64,000 nucleotides of DNA from an uncultured Candidatus Entotheonella sp. (GCA_951828535.1 OX639990.1:2653300-2717299); one strand, 5' to 3'; positions 38,159 to 47,492 are shown, counted from the first letter of the stretch. The notes: generated by a model from the letters alone, not told the origin. Numbers and translations: made by a program.

Positions 38159-39937
38159 ATGCCCGCCAAGCTGCTGATTGCCAACCGCGGCGAGATTGCC
38201 GTCCGCATCCTGCGCGCCGCCGCGGAACTCGGCATGCGCACGGTGGCGGTATTTTCGCAGGACGACGCCGAATCGCTGCACCGGCGCTTGGCGGACGAGT
38301 CGCGCGCCCTGGCCAAGGCGGGGGCCGCCGCCTATCTGAATATCGACGCCATCCTGCGGGCGGCCAAGGATACCGGCTGCGACGCCGTCCATCCCGGTTA
38401 CGGCTTTCTGAGCGAGAACGCCGCGTTCGCCCGGCGCTGCGCCGAAGCCAACCTCACCTTTGTCGGGCCGCGCCCCGAAATGCTGGCGCTGTTCGGCAAC
38501 AAAGCCCACGCCCGTGCCACCGCCGAACGGCTCGGCGTGCCTATCCTGTCCGGCACATCCGAACCCACCAGTCTCTCCGAGGTCGTCGATTTCTTCAACG
38601 CCCTGCCTGCCGGCGGCGCCATGCTCATCAAGGCCATCGGCGGCGGCGGCGGGCGCGGCATGCGCGTGGTGCGGCGCCGGGAGGAACTGGAGGACGCCTA
38701 CGCTCGCTGTCAATCCGAGGCGCGGGCGGCGTTCGGCAATGGCGATGTGTATGTCGAACAACTCCTGCCGCGCGCCCGGCATATCGAAGTGCAGATCGTC
38801 GGTGACGGCTCGGGCGCCGTCAGCCACTTGGGCGAGCGCGATTGCAGCATCCAGCGCCGCCATCAGAAGCTCGTCGAAATCGCCCCGGCGCCCGGATTGC
38901 CCGACGGCCTGCGCCAGCGCCTCGTTACGGCCGCCACCACCCTGGCCGCGTCGGTGCGCTACGACAACATCGGCACCTTCGAGTTTCTGGTCGACGCCAG
39001 CGCGCTGAGCGCCGAATCGCCGTTCGCCTTCATCGAGGCGAATCCGCGCCTGCAGGTGGAGCACACGGTGACCGAGGAGGTGTACGGGGTCGATCTGGTG
39101 GCCATCCAGCTCGAATTGGCGGCCGGCCGCAGCCTCGCCGACTTGGGCCTGCTGCAGGTCGACGTGCCGGTGCCGCGCGGCATCGCCATCCAGGCGCGCA
39201 TCAACATGGAGACGATGCAGGCGGACGGCGCCACGCGGCCGTCCAGTGGCACCCTGGGCGCCTTTGTTCCCGCCTGCGGGCCGGGGGTTCGGGTCGATAC
39301 GTTCGGCTACGCCGGTTACACGCCCAGCGGCCGCTTCGACGCGCTGCTGGCCAAGCTCATCGCCTACCATCCCTCGGGCCGCTTCGAGCACGCCGTCAGC
39401 CGGCTGCAACGCGCCCTGGCGGAGTTCCATGTCGACGGCGTGGCGGTGAACATCCCGTTTCTGCAGCGTCTGTTGCGGCACCGGGCGTTCCGCAGCGCCG
39501 CCTTCCACACCCGTTTTATCGACGATCACCTCGCCGAACTCGTCGCGCCGGACGAGCCTGTCTCGGTTGCTCCCGAAGCCACGGCCGTTTCCGAACCCCT
39601 GAGCACGCCTCTTCAACCCGCCGCCGCGAGCGAGCCACCAACTCCCCCACCAGACAAGACCCCCGAACCGCAACCCGCCGCACCGCCTTCGCGCCAGATC
39701 GACGCGACGCACAGCGCCGCCCCCGTCCCGTCGCCCCTGCAAGGCACTATCGTCAGCGTCGAAGTGCACGAGGGCGCCACGGTAAAGACCGGACAGCTGC
39801 TGGTCGTGGTGGAATCCATGAAGATGGAGCACGAGGTTCACGCCGATGTGGACGGCGTCGTGCGCCGTGTCGTCGTGGACGAGGGGGGTGTCATCAACGC
39901 GGGAGAGCCGCTGTTGTTCGTGGAAGCCGCGGCGTAG
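38159..39937 (+). CDS. Biotin carboxylase fused to biotin carboxyl carrier domain
   Basis: The 592-residue protein has a biotin carboxylase domain (residues 1 to about 445; LLIANRGEIAVRILRAA, CDAVHPGYGFLSENA, GGGGGRGMR, EANPRLQVEHTVTE), a proline-rich linker (about 470-520) and a C-terminal biotinyl domain with the target lysine in ESMKMEHE. It carboxylates biotin with ATP and bicarbonate. This A-subunit layout belongs to acetyl-/propionyl-CoA-type carboxylases. No carboxyltransferase gene is adjacent in the window, so the acyl-CoA substrate is unknown. Confidence 0.92.
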   Translation: MPAKLLIANRGEIAVRILRAAAELGMRTVAVFSQDDAESLHRRLADESRALAKAGAAAYLNIDAILRAAKDTGCDAVHPGYGFLSENAAFARRCAEANLTFVGPRPEMLALFGNKAHARATAERLGVPILSGTSEPTSLSEVVDFFNALPAGGAMLIKAIGGGGGRGMRVVRRREELEDAYARCQSEARAAFGNGDVYVEQLLPRARHIEVQIVGDGSGAVSHLGERDCSIQRRHQKLVEIAPAPGLPDGLRQRLVTAATTLAASVRYDNIGTFEFLVDASALSAESPFAFIEANPRLQVEHTVTEEVYGVDLVAIQLELAAGRSLADLGLLQVDVPVPRGIAIQARINMETMQADGATRPSSGTLGAFVPACGPGVRVDTFGYAGYTPSGRFDALLAKLIAYHPSGRFEHAVSRLQRALAEFHVDGVAVNIPFLQRLLRHRAFRSAAFHTRFIDDHLAELVAPDEPVSVAPEATAVSEPLSTPLQPAAASEPPTPPPDKTPEPQPAAPPSRQIDATHSAAPVPSPLQGTIVSVEVHEGATVKTGQLLVVVESMKMEHEVHADVDGVVRRVVVDEGGVINAGEPLLFVEAAA

Positions 39938-39957
39938 TGGGTCGTCAGGCTGAGCCT

Positions 39958-40683
39958 TTAGGCGTGGGTCCTTTGGCAATTCGGCTCGATGTCAGCCATG
40001 ACGAACAGACGTGGATAGACGGAACGGCCATTAAGCTTGAAGACGCGGGCGTCTATATTTCCTTGCGCGAGCCAATTGAGCACGGGACCGGTTTGCGTCC
40101 GGTTGATGTAGCCGACGCGAGCACCGTTTTGGCGGACGACCTCCACTGCGTTAGGGTCATCTGGGTTGGCTGTCTCCGGCCGGAAGAGGACGGGCTCATT
40201 TTCGGCAAGGTCAAGCTCTCCTTCGGAATAGTGCCTGTATCCCGCGATATCGAAGACGTAGCGAAAGGGGCGATCAAATCCATCGAAGGTCTCGGAGATA
40301 CCGAAACTGTCGCTGCTTAAACGCGCCCCGGTATAAGCCAGCAGACTCAGTATTGAGAAATGGGCTTCCGGCGACAGACCAAATCGCTCCATGAATTCCT
40401 TGAAATCGGGCCGATTCCGTGGGGGAAGGCGACGCTTCAATACGTCAGTCGCTGTGCTGGATTCGTGCCTGTTATCCAAGGCTAAGCCGGGGTAACCCTT
40501 AAACCCGGCATCCGACGCAAAAGCGAATTCCTGGTCGTTCCTATACGAGAATTCCAGGCCTTCACCGCACTCAACGAGCTCAGCCACCGCAAACCGCCGG
40601 CGCGGAGGGCCGTTCTGTTCCAGGGGGCGCTGCCACGTCAGCAGGGCTCGGCGCGTTTGTATCGGCTCCGTGATCATGTTCAT
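39958..40683 (-). CDS. HIRAN-domain protein with HipA-like N-terminal region
   Basis: The 241-residue protein has a first half like a HipA companion region (FAVAELVECGEGLEFSYRND, FKGYPGLALDN, LPPRNRPDFKEFMERFGLS, SLLAYTGARLSSDSFG). Its C-terminal ~85 residues are a HIRAN domain (NEPVLFRPETANPDDPNAVEV then GARVGYINR). The ATG overlaps the stop of the kinase gene (ATGA). HIRAN domains bind DNA ends in eukaryotic HLTF, and bacterial ones occur in stand-alone or defence contexts. GC content is visibly lower than in flanking genes. Probably an acquired toxin-antitoxin or defence pair with the kinase. Confidence 0.75.
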   Translation of the reverse strand: MNMITEPIQTRRALLTWQRPLEQNGPPRRRFAVAELVECGEGLEFSYRNDQEFAFASDAGFKGYPGLALDNRHESSTATDVLKRRLPPRNRPDFKEFMERFGLSPEAHFSILSLLAYTGARLSSDSFGISETFDGFDRPFRYVFDIAGYRHYSEGELDLAENEPVLFRPETANPDDPNAVEVVRQNGARVGYINRTQTGPVLNWLAQGNIDARVFKLNGRSVYPRLFVMADIEPNCQRTHA

Positions 40684-41645
40684 CTCTCGCGCAGAATGTT
40701 CCTAATTCGTTCCTTGCCAATTTGCAGGACAGACTGCATATGCACCGCTCTTCTTTCCGTGAGCGCGTGACTCTCTGGGAGTTTAACGTGACTGATGATT
40801 CGATGGGTCAGCATTCTGACCGCCTCCAGATCAATAGTTGCGACACGTTCGAAGGCCGCTCGTCCCTCTGGATACTCGTCCAGCAGCCTATGGCATAAGG
40901 GCTCGAATAAGGCTCCATGCTTGGCTGGTTGGTCGAGTCTAACGTGGTGCCTTCCAGAGTCTCGGAACCGCTTGATCCAGGAAGGCTTCATTTGTCCGTC
41001 CTCGTTGAAGCATCGGTCGAGACCTACAATATCCAGTCCACATCCCATACTCGAACCGTTGTCATAGAAAGCCGCCATTCGAGCCCCAGATGGAGAATCG
41101 ATAATGGCCCAGTTTTCAGCATGACGATCCGTGTTGGATATGAGTGTATCCAGGGCGAAAGCCTGAGACCAGAACTCCATGAAATCGGTCCTGCTGATGC
41201 TATATCTTGGAGATATTACCTCGTCGTAGATACGAAGGAGCAAGGGGAACGTGTGATGTTGTCCCTTGTCCACGTCAAATTCAGGATCAATCTCCTTGCA
41301 AAGCTCCCAACCTTCAATGAATTGCTCTTCACTACCGGCCTTATAGATGTAACGAAGGAGATTTCCCGGGCTCCCGTGGCGGATACCCAGGGTTGCGTGC
41401 TGAACCTCCCAGCCCAACAGGTCGCCTGAGATGAACGAGCCGAGAAGTTCCGACCAAATCTGATGCTCGCGTCGCCGCTTGGGGTTCTTGAATACGAAGA
41501 ACGCGTTATCTGTTCTGCGCCTGAGGATGAGCTTCGGCCTTGAACCCTTCTTGGGCTCAACAACGTCTTCCCATGCATCCAAGCCGTCTTCGACCTCCAG
41601 GGAAATATGCGTGAAGTTTTCCACAGGCTTGACATGTCCAATCAA
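40680..41645 (-). CDS. HipA-like protein kinase
   Basis: The 321-residue protein has the HipA/CtkA-type catalytic block NTDRHAENWAII followed by the metal-binding AAFYDNGSSMG. A nucleotide-binding region is around LILRRRTDNAFFVFKNPK, and GSPGNLLRYI follows. The only candidate start is TTG at 41645; no ATG or GTG lies between it and the upstream in-frame stop, so the start is uncertain. Known HipA kinases phosphorylate aminoacyl-tRNA synthetases or other targets. There is no HipB-like helix-turn-helix antitoxin gene; instead a HIRAN protein is coupled downstream. Confidence 0.75.
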   Translation of the reverse strand: MIGHVKPVENFTHISLEVEDGLDAWEDVVEPKKGSRPKLILRRRTDNAFFVFKNPKRRREHQIWSELLGSFISGDLLGWEVQHATLGIRHGSPGNLLRYIYKAGSEEQFIEGWELCKEIDPEFDVDKGQHHTFPLLLRIYDEVISPRYSISRTDFMEFWSQAFALDTLISNTDRHAENWAIIDSPSGARMAAFYDNGSSMGCGLDIVGLDRCFNEDGQMKPSWIKRFRDSGRHHVRLDQPAKHGALFEPLCHRLLDEYPEGRAAFERVATIDLEAVRMLTHRIISHVKLPESHALTERRAVHMQSVLQIGKERIRNILRER

Positions 41646-41675
41646 TACCGCTTGTGCGTACGCTCCCCTGACAGG

Positions 41676-42380
41676 TCACCCGCGCGGCTTCACCAGCATC
41701 AGGTAACACACCGCCGCAATGCCCGCCGAGCCGAAGGTCATGCACATCACCATGATCTGGTAGCGTACCGCGATGAGCGGCGACACGCCCGACAGGATCT
41801 GGCCGGTCATCATGCCCGGCAGGGCCACCAAGCCGACGGCGAAGAGCGAGTTGATCAGCGGGATGAGGGCTGTCTGCAGGGCCGTGCGGCGCGCCTGCTC
41901 GTAGGGCGCCTGGTTGGCCGTCTCCGCCTCGAAGCGCTCCGCCGCCAGGCTTACGGTGTTCATGGCGTTGGAGAAGATCATGCCGCCCAGGGGCACCATG
42001 TAGCGCGGCTCGAACCAGGGATCGAGCGCCAGGACGCCCTGGCTGACCAGAGCCAGCGTCAACCCGCCGCCGAGCGCCATGGACCCCAGCGCCCTGGTGT
42101 ATCGCTTCCGCCGGTCGCCCGGCAGGGGGCGCAGGGCGATCCAACTCGCGGCAATCAGCATAACGGCCAGCACCAGCATGACGAGGCCGGCGTGCCGGGT
42201 CTCGAAGATGTACGTCAGGGCGTAGCCGACCAGCAACAGCTGCACCAGCATGCGCGCCATGGCGTACAATGTTGTGCCGACGCCCAGCGACCAGCGATAC
42301 AGCAGCAGCACCACGACTGCTACCGGCAGAAAAACGAGCGCTAGCTGGGCGATCGGAATCAGTTGCACGGAGTTGTTCAT
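41676..42380 (-). CDS. FetB-family ABC transporter permease (UPF0014)
   Basis: The 234-residue protein has about seven membrane helices and the UPF0014/FetB pattern (YRWSLGVGTTLYAMARMLVQLLLVGYAL, PLGGMIFSNAMNTVSLAAERF, LPGMMTGQILSGVSPLIA). FetB works with the ATPase FetA in iron export, but no ATPase gene is next to it here. It starts 6 bp after the amidohydrolase stop. Confidence 0.85.
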   Translation of the reverse strand: MNNSVQLIPIAQLALVFLPVAVVVLLLYRWSLGVGTTLYAMARMLVQLLLVGYALTYIFETRHAGLVMLVLAVMLIAASWIALRPLPGDRRKRYTRALGSMALGGGLTLALVSQGVLALDPWFEPRYMVPLGGMIFSNAMNTVSLAAERFEAETANQAPYEQARRTALQTALIPLINSLFAVGLVALPGMMTGQILSGVSPLIAVRYQIMVMCMTFGSAGIAAVCYLMLVKPRG

Positions 42381-42386
42381 AAGCGC

Positions 42387-43595
42387 TCAGCAGCAGCCAT
42401 TGAAGGTTGCGCCCGCCAGCGGCGCCCGGTCCGGCTCCCAACCCCAGGGCCGCGGTCCCCAGTCCGGCTCGAAGACCTGCCCGCGTTTGACCGTCAGCGC
42501 CGGCACGAAGGCCCGCTGCACCGGCAGGCTAGCGCCCAGCACGTCGTACACCACCCACTCGCCCTCCCGGATATCCAGCACGGAAATATCGGCCTGGCGT
42601 CCCACGCCGAGGCTACCCAGACGGTGCTCGGCGCCGATGGCCTTGGCCGGATTTTCGGTGCACATGGTCACCACTTGCTCCAGGGTGAAGCCGAGGGCGA
42701 GAAAGCGGCTCATCATCTCCGTCATGCTGTGGACGGTGATGCGGCGTCCCGGCACCGTGAGATCGGTGCTGATGCAGTGCGGCAGCAGGCCCTGATCGAT
42801 AATGCGGCGGCCTACGTCGAAGCTGAAATTCATGCGTCCGTGGGCCGTGTCGAGCCAGACGCCGCGATTGGCCGCCTCGCGCGCCTCGGGCACCAGCTTG
42901 CCGTTGGCGTCGAGCACGCCGCCGGGGTTGGCGGTGAAGTAGTGGGTGAGGATGTCGCCGTCGTCCAGCAGCGGCAGCAGCTCGCGGATGACGTTGGGGT
43001 CGTAGCGCTTCTCGGTGTCGCCGATGTGGACCATCAGCCGGGTGCCGCTTTCGCGCGCCGCGCGGCGCGCCAAGCGGGGCATCTCCATGCCGAAGATCTC
43101 CAGCGCCGGCGACACCATGCGGGCCTTGATGCCGTGGATCAGCCCGCGATTTTGGTCCACCGTCTGCAGCGTGCCGTCGAGGTCGATGCTGCTTTCCGCC
43201 ACGATGTCGGGCATGGTGGCCAAGCCAGTCTGGCAGATGTGTAGGAAGGGAATGATCTCGGTATGGCACTGCGGCATGATGTAGCGGGGAAAGGCGCTGA
43301 AGGTGGCGCACCCCGAACTGCCGGCATCCACCACCGTGGTGACGCCCGAATGCACCCCGCCGAGGTCGGGATGCACGCCGTTGCTGATGACGCCGTCGAA
43401 GACGTGGGCGTGCAGGTCGATGAGGCCCGGCGTGACCGTCCGGCCGGACACGTCGATGACCCGCGTCGCCTCGTCGCCCGCGATGAGGGGTGCAATGTGG
43501 GCAATCTTGCCGTCCTGAACGGCGATGTCGTGCCGCCCGCTCAACCCGACGGACGGGTCGACAACCGTGCCTCCTGTCAGCAACAGATCGTACAT
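42387..43595 (-). CDS. Amidohydrolase (dihydroorotase/deacetylase-like)
   Basis: The 402-residue metal-dependent hydrolase has VTPGLIDLHAHVFDGV (first metal histidines), TTVVDAGSSGC, LMVHIGDTEKRYDP, DILTHYFTANPG and CISTDLTV (catalytic aspartate), and ends with the family strand-forming VKRGQVFEPDW. The layout is closest to the amidohydrolases annotated as EF0837-type deacetylases. The ATG at 43595 is preceded by AAGGAGG; the frame extends further upstream without a ribosome-binding site. The physiological substrate is not evident. Confidence 0.88.
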   Translation of the reverse strand: MYDLLLTGGTVVDPSVGLSGRHDIAVQDGKIAHIAPLIAGDEATRVIDVSGRTVTPGLIDLHAHVFDGVISNGVHPDLGGVHSGVTTVVDAGSSGCATFSAFPRYIMPQCHTEIIPFLHICQTGLATMPDIVAESSIDLDGTLQTVDQNRGLIHGIKARMVSPALEIFGMEMPRLARRAARESGTRLMVHIGDTEKRYDPNVIRELLPLLDDGDILTHYFTANPGGVLDANGKLVPEAREAANRGVWLDTAHGRMNFSFDVGRRIIDQGLLPHCISTDLTVPGRRITVHSMTEMMSRFLALGFTLEQVVTMCTENPAKAIGAEHRLGSLGVGRQADISVLDIREGEWVVYDVLGASLPVQRAFVPALTVKRGQVFEPDWGPRPWGWEPDRAPLAGATFNGCC

Positions 43596-43747
43596 GTCGT
43601 GCCTCCTTGTTTCGGCGTGATGCATCCCGCCAGCGTCGGCGCCGGGCGCCGGGTTCGCGGGGTGGGGTATTATGATGGGATTCACGGCACAGGGGCAAGG
43701 CCGTTGTCTGGCGGCGGGCGCCACGGCGCCGCAAGGGGAGAGGATTG

Positions 43748-45214
43748 ATGGAACTCGGGGACATCACGGACGTAGGCGTGGTTGGGGCCGGCACCATGGG
43801 CGCGGGGATCGCCCAGGTATTCGCGCAGGCCGGATACGCGGTGCGGTGGTACAACCGCTCGGCGGCGGGGCTGCAGCGCGGCTTGTCGCGCATCCGGGAC
43901 AACCAGAGCCTGCTGATCCGTCACGGGGTGCTGACGGCAGGTCAAGCGGAGGTGGCGCTGGCACGGCTGTATCCGACCGAGGCGTTGGCCGACCTGGCCG
44001 GCGTGCAGTTGGTGTCGGAATCCATTGCCGAGGATTTGCCGGCCAAGCAGGCATTGTTCAAGGCGCTCGACAGGTTATGCGGCAGCGCGACGATTTTCAC
44101 CACCAACACCTCGGGCCTGTCCATCTCGCGCATCGCCGAAGCGGTGTCGCAGCCAGGGCGTTTCGCGGGGTTACACTACGCCAATCCGCCCCATATCATT
44201 CCCATCGTCGAAATCATCACAGGAGAAGAAACGTCCGCTGCCACCTGCGAAGTGCTGACGGCCCTGGCGCGGCGCCTGGGCAAACGCCCGGTGCTCGTGC
44301 GGCACGAGGTGCCGGGATTCATCGCCAACCGGCTGCAGTTTGCGCTCATGCGCGAAGCGCTGCACCTCATCGAAGCCGGTGTGGCGTCGGCTGCCGACGT
44401 AGACGCGGCGATCAAGCACGGCATCGGCCTGCGCTGGGCGCTCTTCGGCCCGCTCGAGGTCGCCGACCTCGGCGGCCTGGACGTGTTCGACGCCATCGCC
44501 GGCTATCTGTTTCAGGACCTGAACAGCGCCGCCGAGGTGCCGTCGGCTCTGCATCGACGGGTGGCCGAAGGGCGGCTCGGGGTCAAGAGCGGCAGCGGTT
44601 TCTATACGTACACGCCGGAACAAGGGCAGGCACTCGCGGCACGGCGCGACGAGGGGCTGCTGGCGCTGTTGCGTGTGAGGCAGCAAGCGGAAGAGACGGC
44701 GCCCATGAGCGGCATTCGGCCTGAGTCCGCCGGCGATATCGTCGCCATCCGCCGGCTGCACGCCGAGGCGTTTGGGCGGCCGGATGAGGCCAACCTGGTC
44801 GATACCCTGCGGGCCGCCGGCGCGTTGCGTATTGGATTGGTGGCCGTCGAGGACGGCACGGTCGTCGGGCATATCGCCTTCAGCCCGGTGGCTGTCCGGG
44901 GCGGCACGAGCACCCTCAACGCCCTGGGGCTGGCGCCGATGGCGGTGTTGCCGGGATGGCAGCGCCGCGGCATCGGCTCGCGGCTCGTACGGGCGGGGCT
45001 GGCGGCCTGCGGCACAACGCCGTACGGCCTCGTCTTCGTGCTTGGCGCCCCGCAGTTTTATGGGCGCTTCGGTTTCAAGCCGGCCAAGCCCTTGGGTATC
45101 ACCTGGGAGCATGCCGGGCCGCCGGACGCCTTCATGGTTCAGGCGCTGAAGCGGGGTGCCCTGCACGGCATTCGCGGCTTCGTGGCGTACCGGCCGGAGT
45201 TCGATGGTTTGTAA
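43748..45214 (+). CDS. 3-hydroxyacyl-CoA dehydrogenase fused to GNAT acetyltransferase
   Basis: The ~488-residue protein starts with an NAD-binding site VGAGTMGAGIAQVFAQAGY and has SESIAEDLPAKQALF, NTSGLSISRIA, NPPHIIPIVEII and PGFIANRL, the usual 3-hydroxyacyl-CoA dehydrogenase chain to about residue 310. From about 320 a GNAT domain follows, with acetyl-CoA motif PMAVLPGWQRRGIGSRLV and FYGRFGFKPA. I see no stop or RBS between them that would mark two genes, though a Met at the joint (PMSGIRPE) could start the second domain separately. GGGGAGAGG precedes the start. Confidence 0.85.
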   Translation: MELGDITDVGVVGAGTMGAGIAQVFAQAGYAVRWYNRSAAGLQRGLSRIRDNQSLLIRHGVLTAGQAEVALARLYPTEALADLAGVQLVSESIAEDLPAKQALFKALDRLCGSATIFTTNTSGLSISRIAEAVSQPGRFAGLHYANPPHIIPIVEIITGEETSAATCEVLTALARRLGKRPVLVRHEVPGFIANRLQFALMREALHLIEAGVASAADVDAAIKHGIGLRWALFGPLEVADLGGLDVFDAIAGYLFQDLNSAAEVPSALHRRVAEGRLGVKSGSGFYTYTPEQGQALAARRDEGLLALLRVRQQAEETAPMSGIRPESAGDIVAIRRLHAEAFGRPDEANLVDTLRAAGALRIGLVAVEDGTVVGHIAFSPVAVRGGTSTLNALGLAPMAVLPGWQRRGIGSRLVRAGLAACGTTPYGLVFVLGAPQFYGRFGFKPAKPLGITWEHAGPPDAFMVQALKRGALHGIRGFVAYRPEFDGL

Positions 45215-45273
45215 ATCGGACGGGCAACAACTAAAATGGGCAGCATCCAAATTCAAAACAAGAGGAGTGAGGC

Positions 45274-46434
45274 ATGCGAATTGGCATGATGTGTCACGCC
45301 AGTTTCGGCGGCAGCGCCCGCATTGGCATCGAATTGGCCATTGCTCTGGCCAGGCGTGGGCATCGGGTACACCTGTTCACCCGCACGACGCCGCTGGTCG
45401 GCTGGGACCGGTCGAATGGGGTGGTGCTGCACACCCTGTTGCCGGACGCCGCCGATACCCAGCACCCGGCAACCCTGCATACCGACTGGTCGGAGGGCGA
45501 TCTGCAGCGCTACACCGAGGACATTTTGCGGGTCATTGCCGCCGAGCGCCTGGACGTGCTGCATTTCCACTATGCCGTGCCGTTCGCCTTTGTGGCGCAG
45601 AACGTGCGCCGCTGCCTGGGCGACATGGCTCCCCGGCTGGTCGGTACGCTGCACGGCACCGACGTGACACATTTTGGCAAGGACCCCGCGGTGGCGCCGA
45701 AACTGGCCGCCGCTTTGCGCTGCAACGACGCCCTGACCACCGTTTCCTTCAGCCACGCGGAATTGGCTGCCGCGGCGTTCAACCTGTCTTCTCGCCCGCG
45801 CGTGGTCAGTAATTTCATCGACCTGGCGCGCTTCAAACCATGCCCACTAACATCCCCGCTCTCCAACCCGGCGCGACCGCTCCGTATCGTGCATGTCTCC
45901 AATTTCCGACCGATCAAGGACACCCCAAGCGTGGCGCGCATTTTCCTGGGCATTCGCGAGCGTTTGGAAGCCGAATTGTGGCTCGTGGGCAGCGGCGAGG
46001 ATCTACCCGCCGTGCGGGCGCTGCTGGAGCGCAGCTGCTACGCGGACGACGTGCGCTATCTGGGCCTGCAGCGCGACGTGGCGCCCTTCCTGCGCGGCGC
46101 CGACCTGCTGCTCTCGACCAGCCTGTATGAAAGCTTCTGCATGGTGGCCCTGGAGGCCATGGCGTGCGGCGTGCCGGTGCTCGCCACGCGCGTGGGCGGG
46201 CTACAGGAGGTGGTGATGCAGGGTCGCACCGGGCTGCTCTTCCCGCTTGGCGACAACGTCGAGGCCGTCGATCTGGCCGTGGACCTGTTGACCGACCCGG
46301 CGCGGCACGAAGCCATGCGGCAGGCGGCCATCCGGCACGCCAGCGAGTTCGGGGTGGAGCAGGGTGTGAGGGCCTACGCGGCGCTTTACCAGCCGCAAGT
46401 CAATGATAGGGTGAACGTCCATGCCCCGGTTTGA
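45274..46434 (+). CDS. bshA: BshA-like glycosyltransferase (GlcNAc-malate synthase type)
   Basis: The 386-residue GT4-type glycosyltransferase has the features of BshA: start MCHASFGGSARIGIELAIAL, HFHYAVPFAFVAQN, TLHGTDVTHFG, VSNFIDLARFKP, NFRPIKD and the C-terminal ESFCMVALEAMACGVPVLAT. BshA joins GlcNAc to L-malate in the first step of bacillithiol synthesis. GAGGAGTGAGG precedes the ATG. A BshB-like deacetylase is 1 kb away on the opposite strand. Confidence 0.8.
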   Translation: MRIGMMCHASFGGSARIGIELAIALARRGHRVHLFTRTTPLVGWDRSNGVVLHTLLPDAADTQHPATLHTDWSEGDLQRYTEDILRVIAAERLDVLHFHYAVPFAFVAQNVRRCLGDMAPRLVGTLHGTDVTHFGKDPAVAPKLAAALRCNDALTTVSFSHAELAAAAFNLSSRPRVVSNFIDLARFKPCPLTSPLSNPARPLRIVHVSNFRPIKDTPSVARIFLGIRERLEAELWLVGSGEDLPAVRALLERSCYADDVRYLGLQRDVAPFLRGADLLLSTSLYESFCMVALEAMACGVPVLATRVGGLQEVVMQGRTGLLFPLGDNVEAVDLAVDLLTDPARHEAMRQAAIRHASEFGVEQGVRAYAALYQPQVNDRVNVHAPV

Positions 46435-47071
46435 GCAGACTGAGCGAACCCGCATACACCGTATGCCGAAACGCGCTTCGTATGACGTTGCGGTTGTTGA
46501 GGCCATTTTGGCGGAAGGCTTATACTGCCACGTCGGCTTCAGTGTTGACGGCCAGCCGTATGTCATCCCGACGATCTACGCTCGTATCGAGGACCATCTG
46601 TATCTTCACGGTTCTGCTGCGAGCCGGATGCTGGGCGCGATTGGGGAACGAATGCCGGTCTGCGTCACGGTCACCCTGCTGGACGGCCTGGTGCTGGCGC
46701 GTTCGGGGTTTCATCATTCGATGAATTACCGCTCCGTCGTGGTTCTCGGCCAAGCGACGGAGGTCACCGATCCTGATGAAAAGATGGCCGCCCTCAAAGC
46801 CATCGTCGATCACGTCATGGTTGGACGATGGGAGGACGCCCGCGAACCGTCGGCTCAGGAACTGAAGGCCACGAGCGTGATACGGGTGCCCTTGGAGGAA
46901 GTGTCGGCAAAAATTCGTACCGGTCCGCCGGTGGATGATGAGGACGATTACCAACTCGACTGCTGGGCGGGTGAGGTGCCGCTACGCCTGGTATCACAAC
47001 TGCCGGTTGCCGATCCGCAACTCCGAGCCGGTATCGCGCTCCCGGCGTATGCGAAGAACTATAAACGTTAG
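46421..47071 (+). CDS. Pyridoxamine 5'-phosphate oxidase-family flavin-binding protein
   Basis: The 216-residue protein has the split-barrel pattern: HVGFSVDGQPYVIPTIYARIEDHLYLHGSA and the strand VTVTLLDGLVLARSGFHHSMNYRSVVVLG, as in the NimA-like/FMN-binding group. It overlaps the end of the BshA-like gene by 14 bp, so they are coupled. Function beyond flavin or haem binding is not predictable. A downstream Met (46463) is an alternative start. Confidence 0.85.
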   Translation: MPRFEQTERTRIHRMPKRASYDVAVVEAILAEGLYCHVGFSVDGQPYVIPTIYARIEDHLYLHGSAASRMLGAIGERMPVCVTVTLLDGLVLARSGFHHSMNYRSVVVLGQATEVTDPDEKMAALKAIVDHVMVGRWEDAREPSAQELKATSVIRVPLEEVSAKIRTGPPVDDEDDYQLDCWAGEVPLRLVSQLPVADPQLRAGIALPAYAKNYKR

Positions 47072-47492
47072 ACGAGCTGCCGGTGGCAAGTCGTAGGCAG
47101 CACGCATCCACAATGGGCGAACCAACCCTGAGCATCCGATGCGATAGGTTCAGGCCCATGGGCAGGACGGTCGCGCCGGAGAGCCAGCATGTGGGACGGT
47201 GCGTGAGGCTTTGGACAATGAGGCGCCCACGATTGGCGGGGCTACTGCGTTGGTGCAACCCCCCAACCCCCCTTGTCAGGGGGCTTCGGAGGCGTCGTCT
47301 TGATCACGCAGGGTTTTCAAAATCCCCCCTGATAAGGGGGGCAAGGGGGGTTACATCCCCTACAACAAATCCTTGACCGAAAACGCGTGCCAAAACCGCA
47401 AAAAACCTAACCCTCGCGGAACGAAAACGCTGCTTCGATGTCCTACAAAATAAATGCTTCGATAAGTTGAAGCTTACCCGCCAGAAACCGCT
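47072..47492. other. 421-bp non-coding stretch between convergent genes
   Basis: No gene is seen. The stretch contains the bipartite palindrome at 47257-47352, which could serve as a terminator. The sequence just left of bshB (about 47370-47490) is lower in GC and unremarkable. Confidence 0.6.
47257..47352. repeat. Bipartite palindromic element, type B (96 bp)
   Basis: The left arm (47257-47285) starts AACCCCCC and contains TTGTCAGGGGG. The right arm (47321-47352) contains CCCCCCTGATAAGGGGGG and ends in GGGGGGTT. The arms are inverted copies around a ~35-bp unique centre, the layout of a MITE-like element. Confidence 0.75.

Noticed and set aside
38120-39979. 619-codon minus-strand frame opposite the biotin carboxylase
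   Set aside because: Shadow; the plus-strand protein has all expected motifs.
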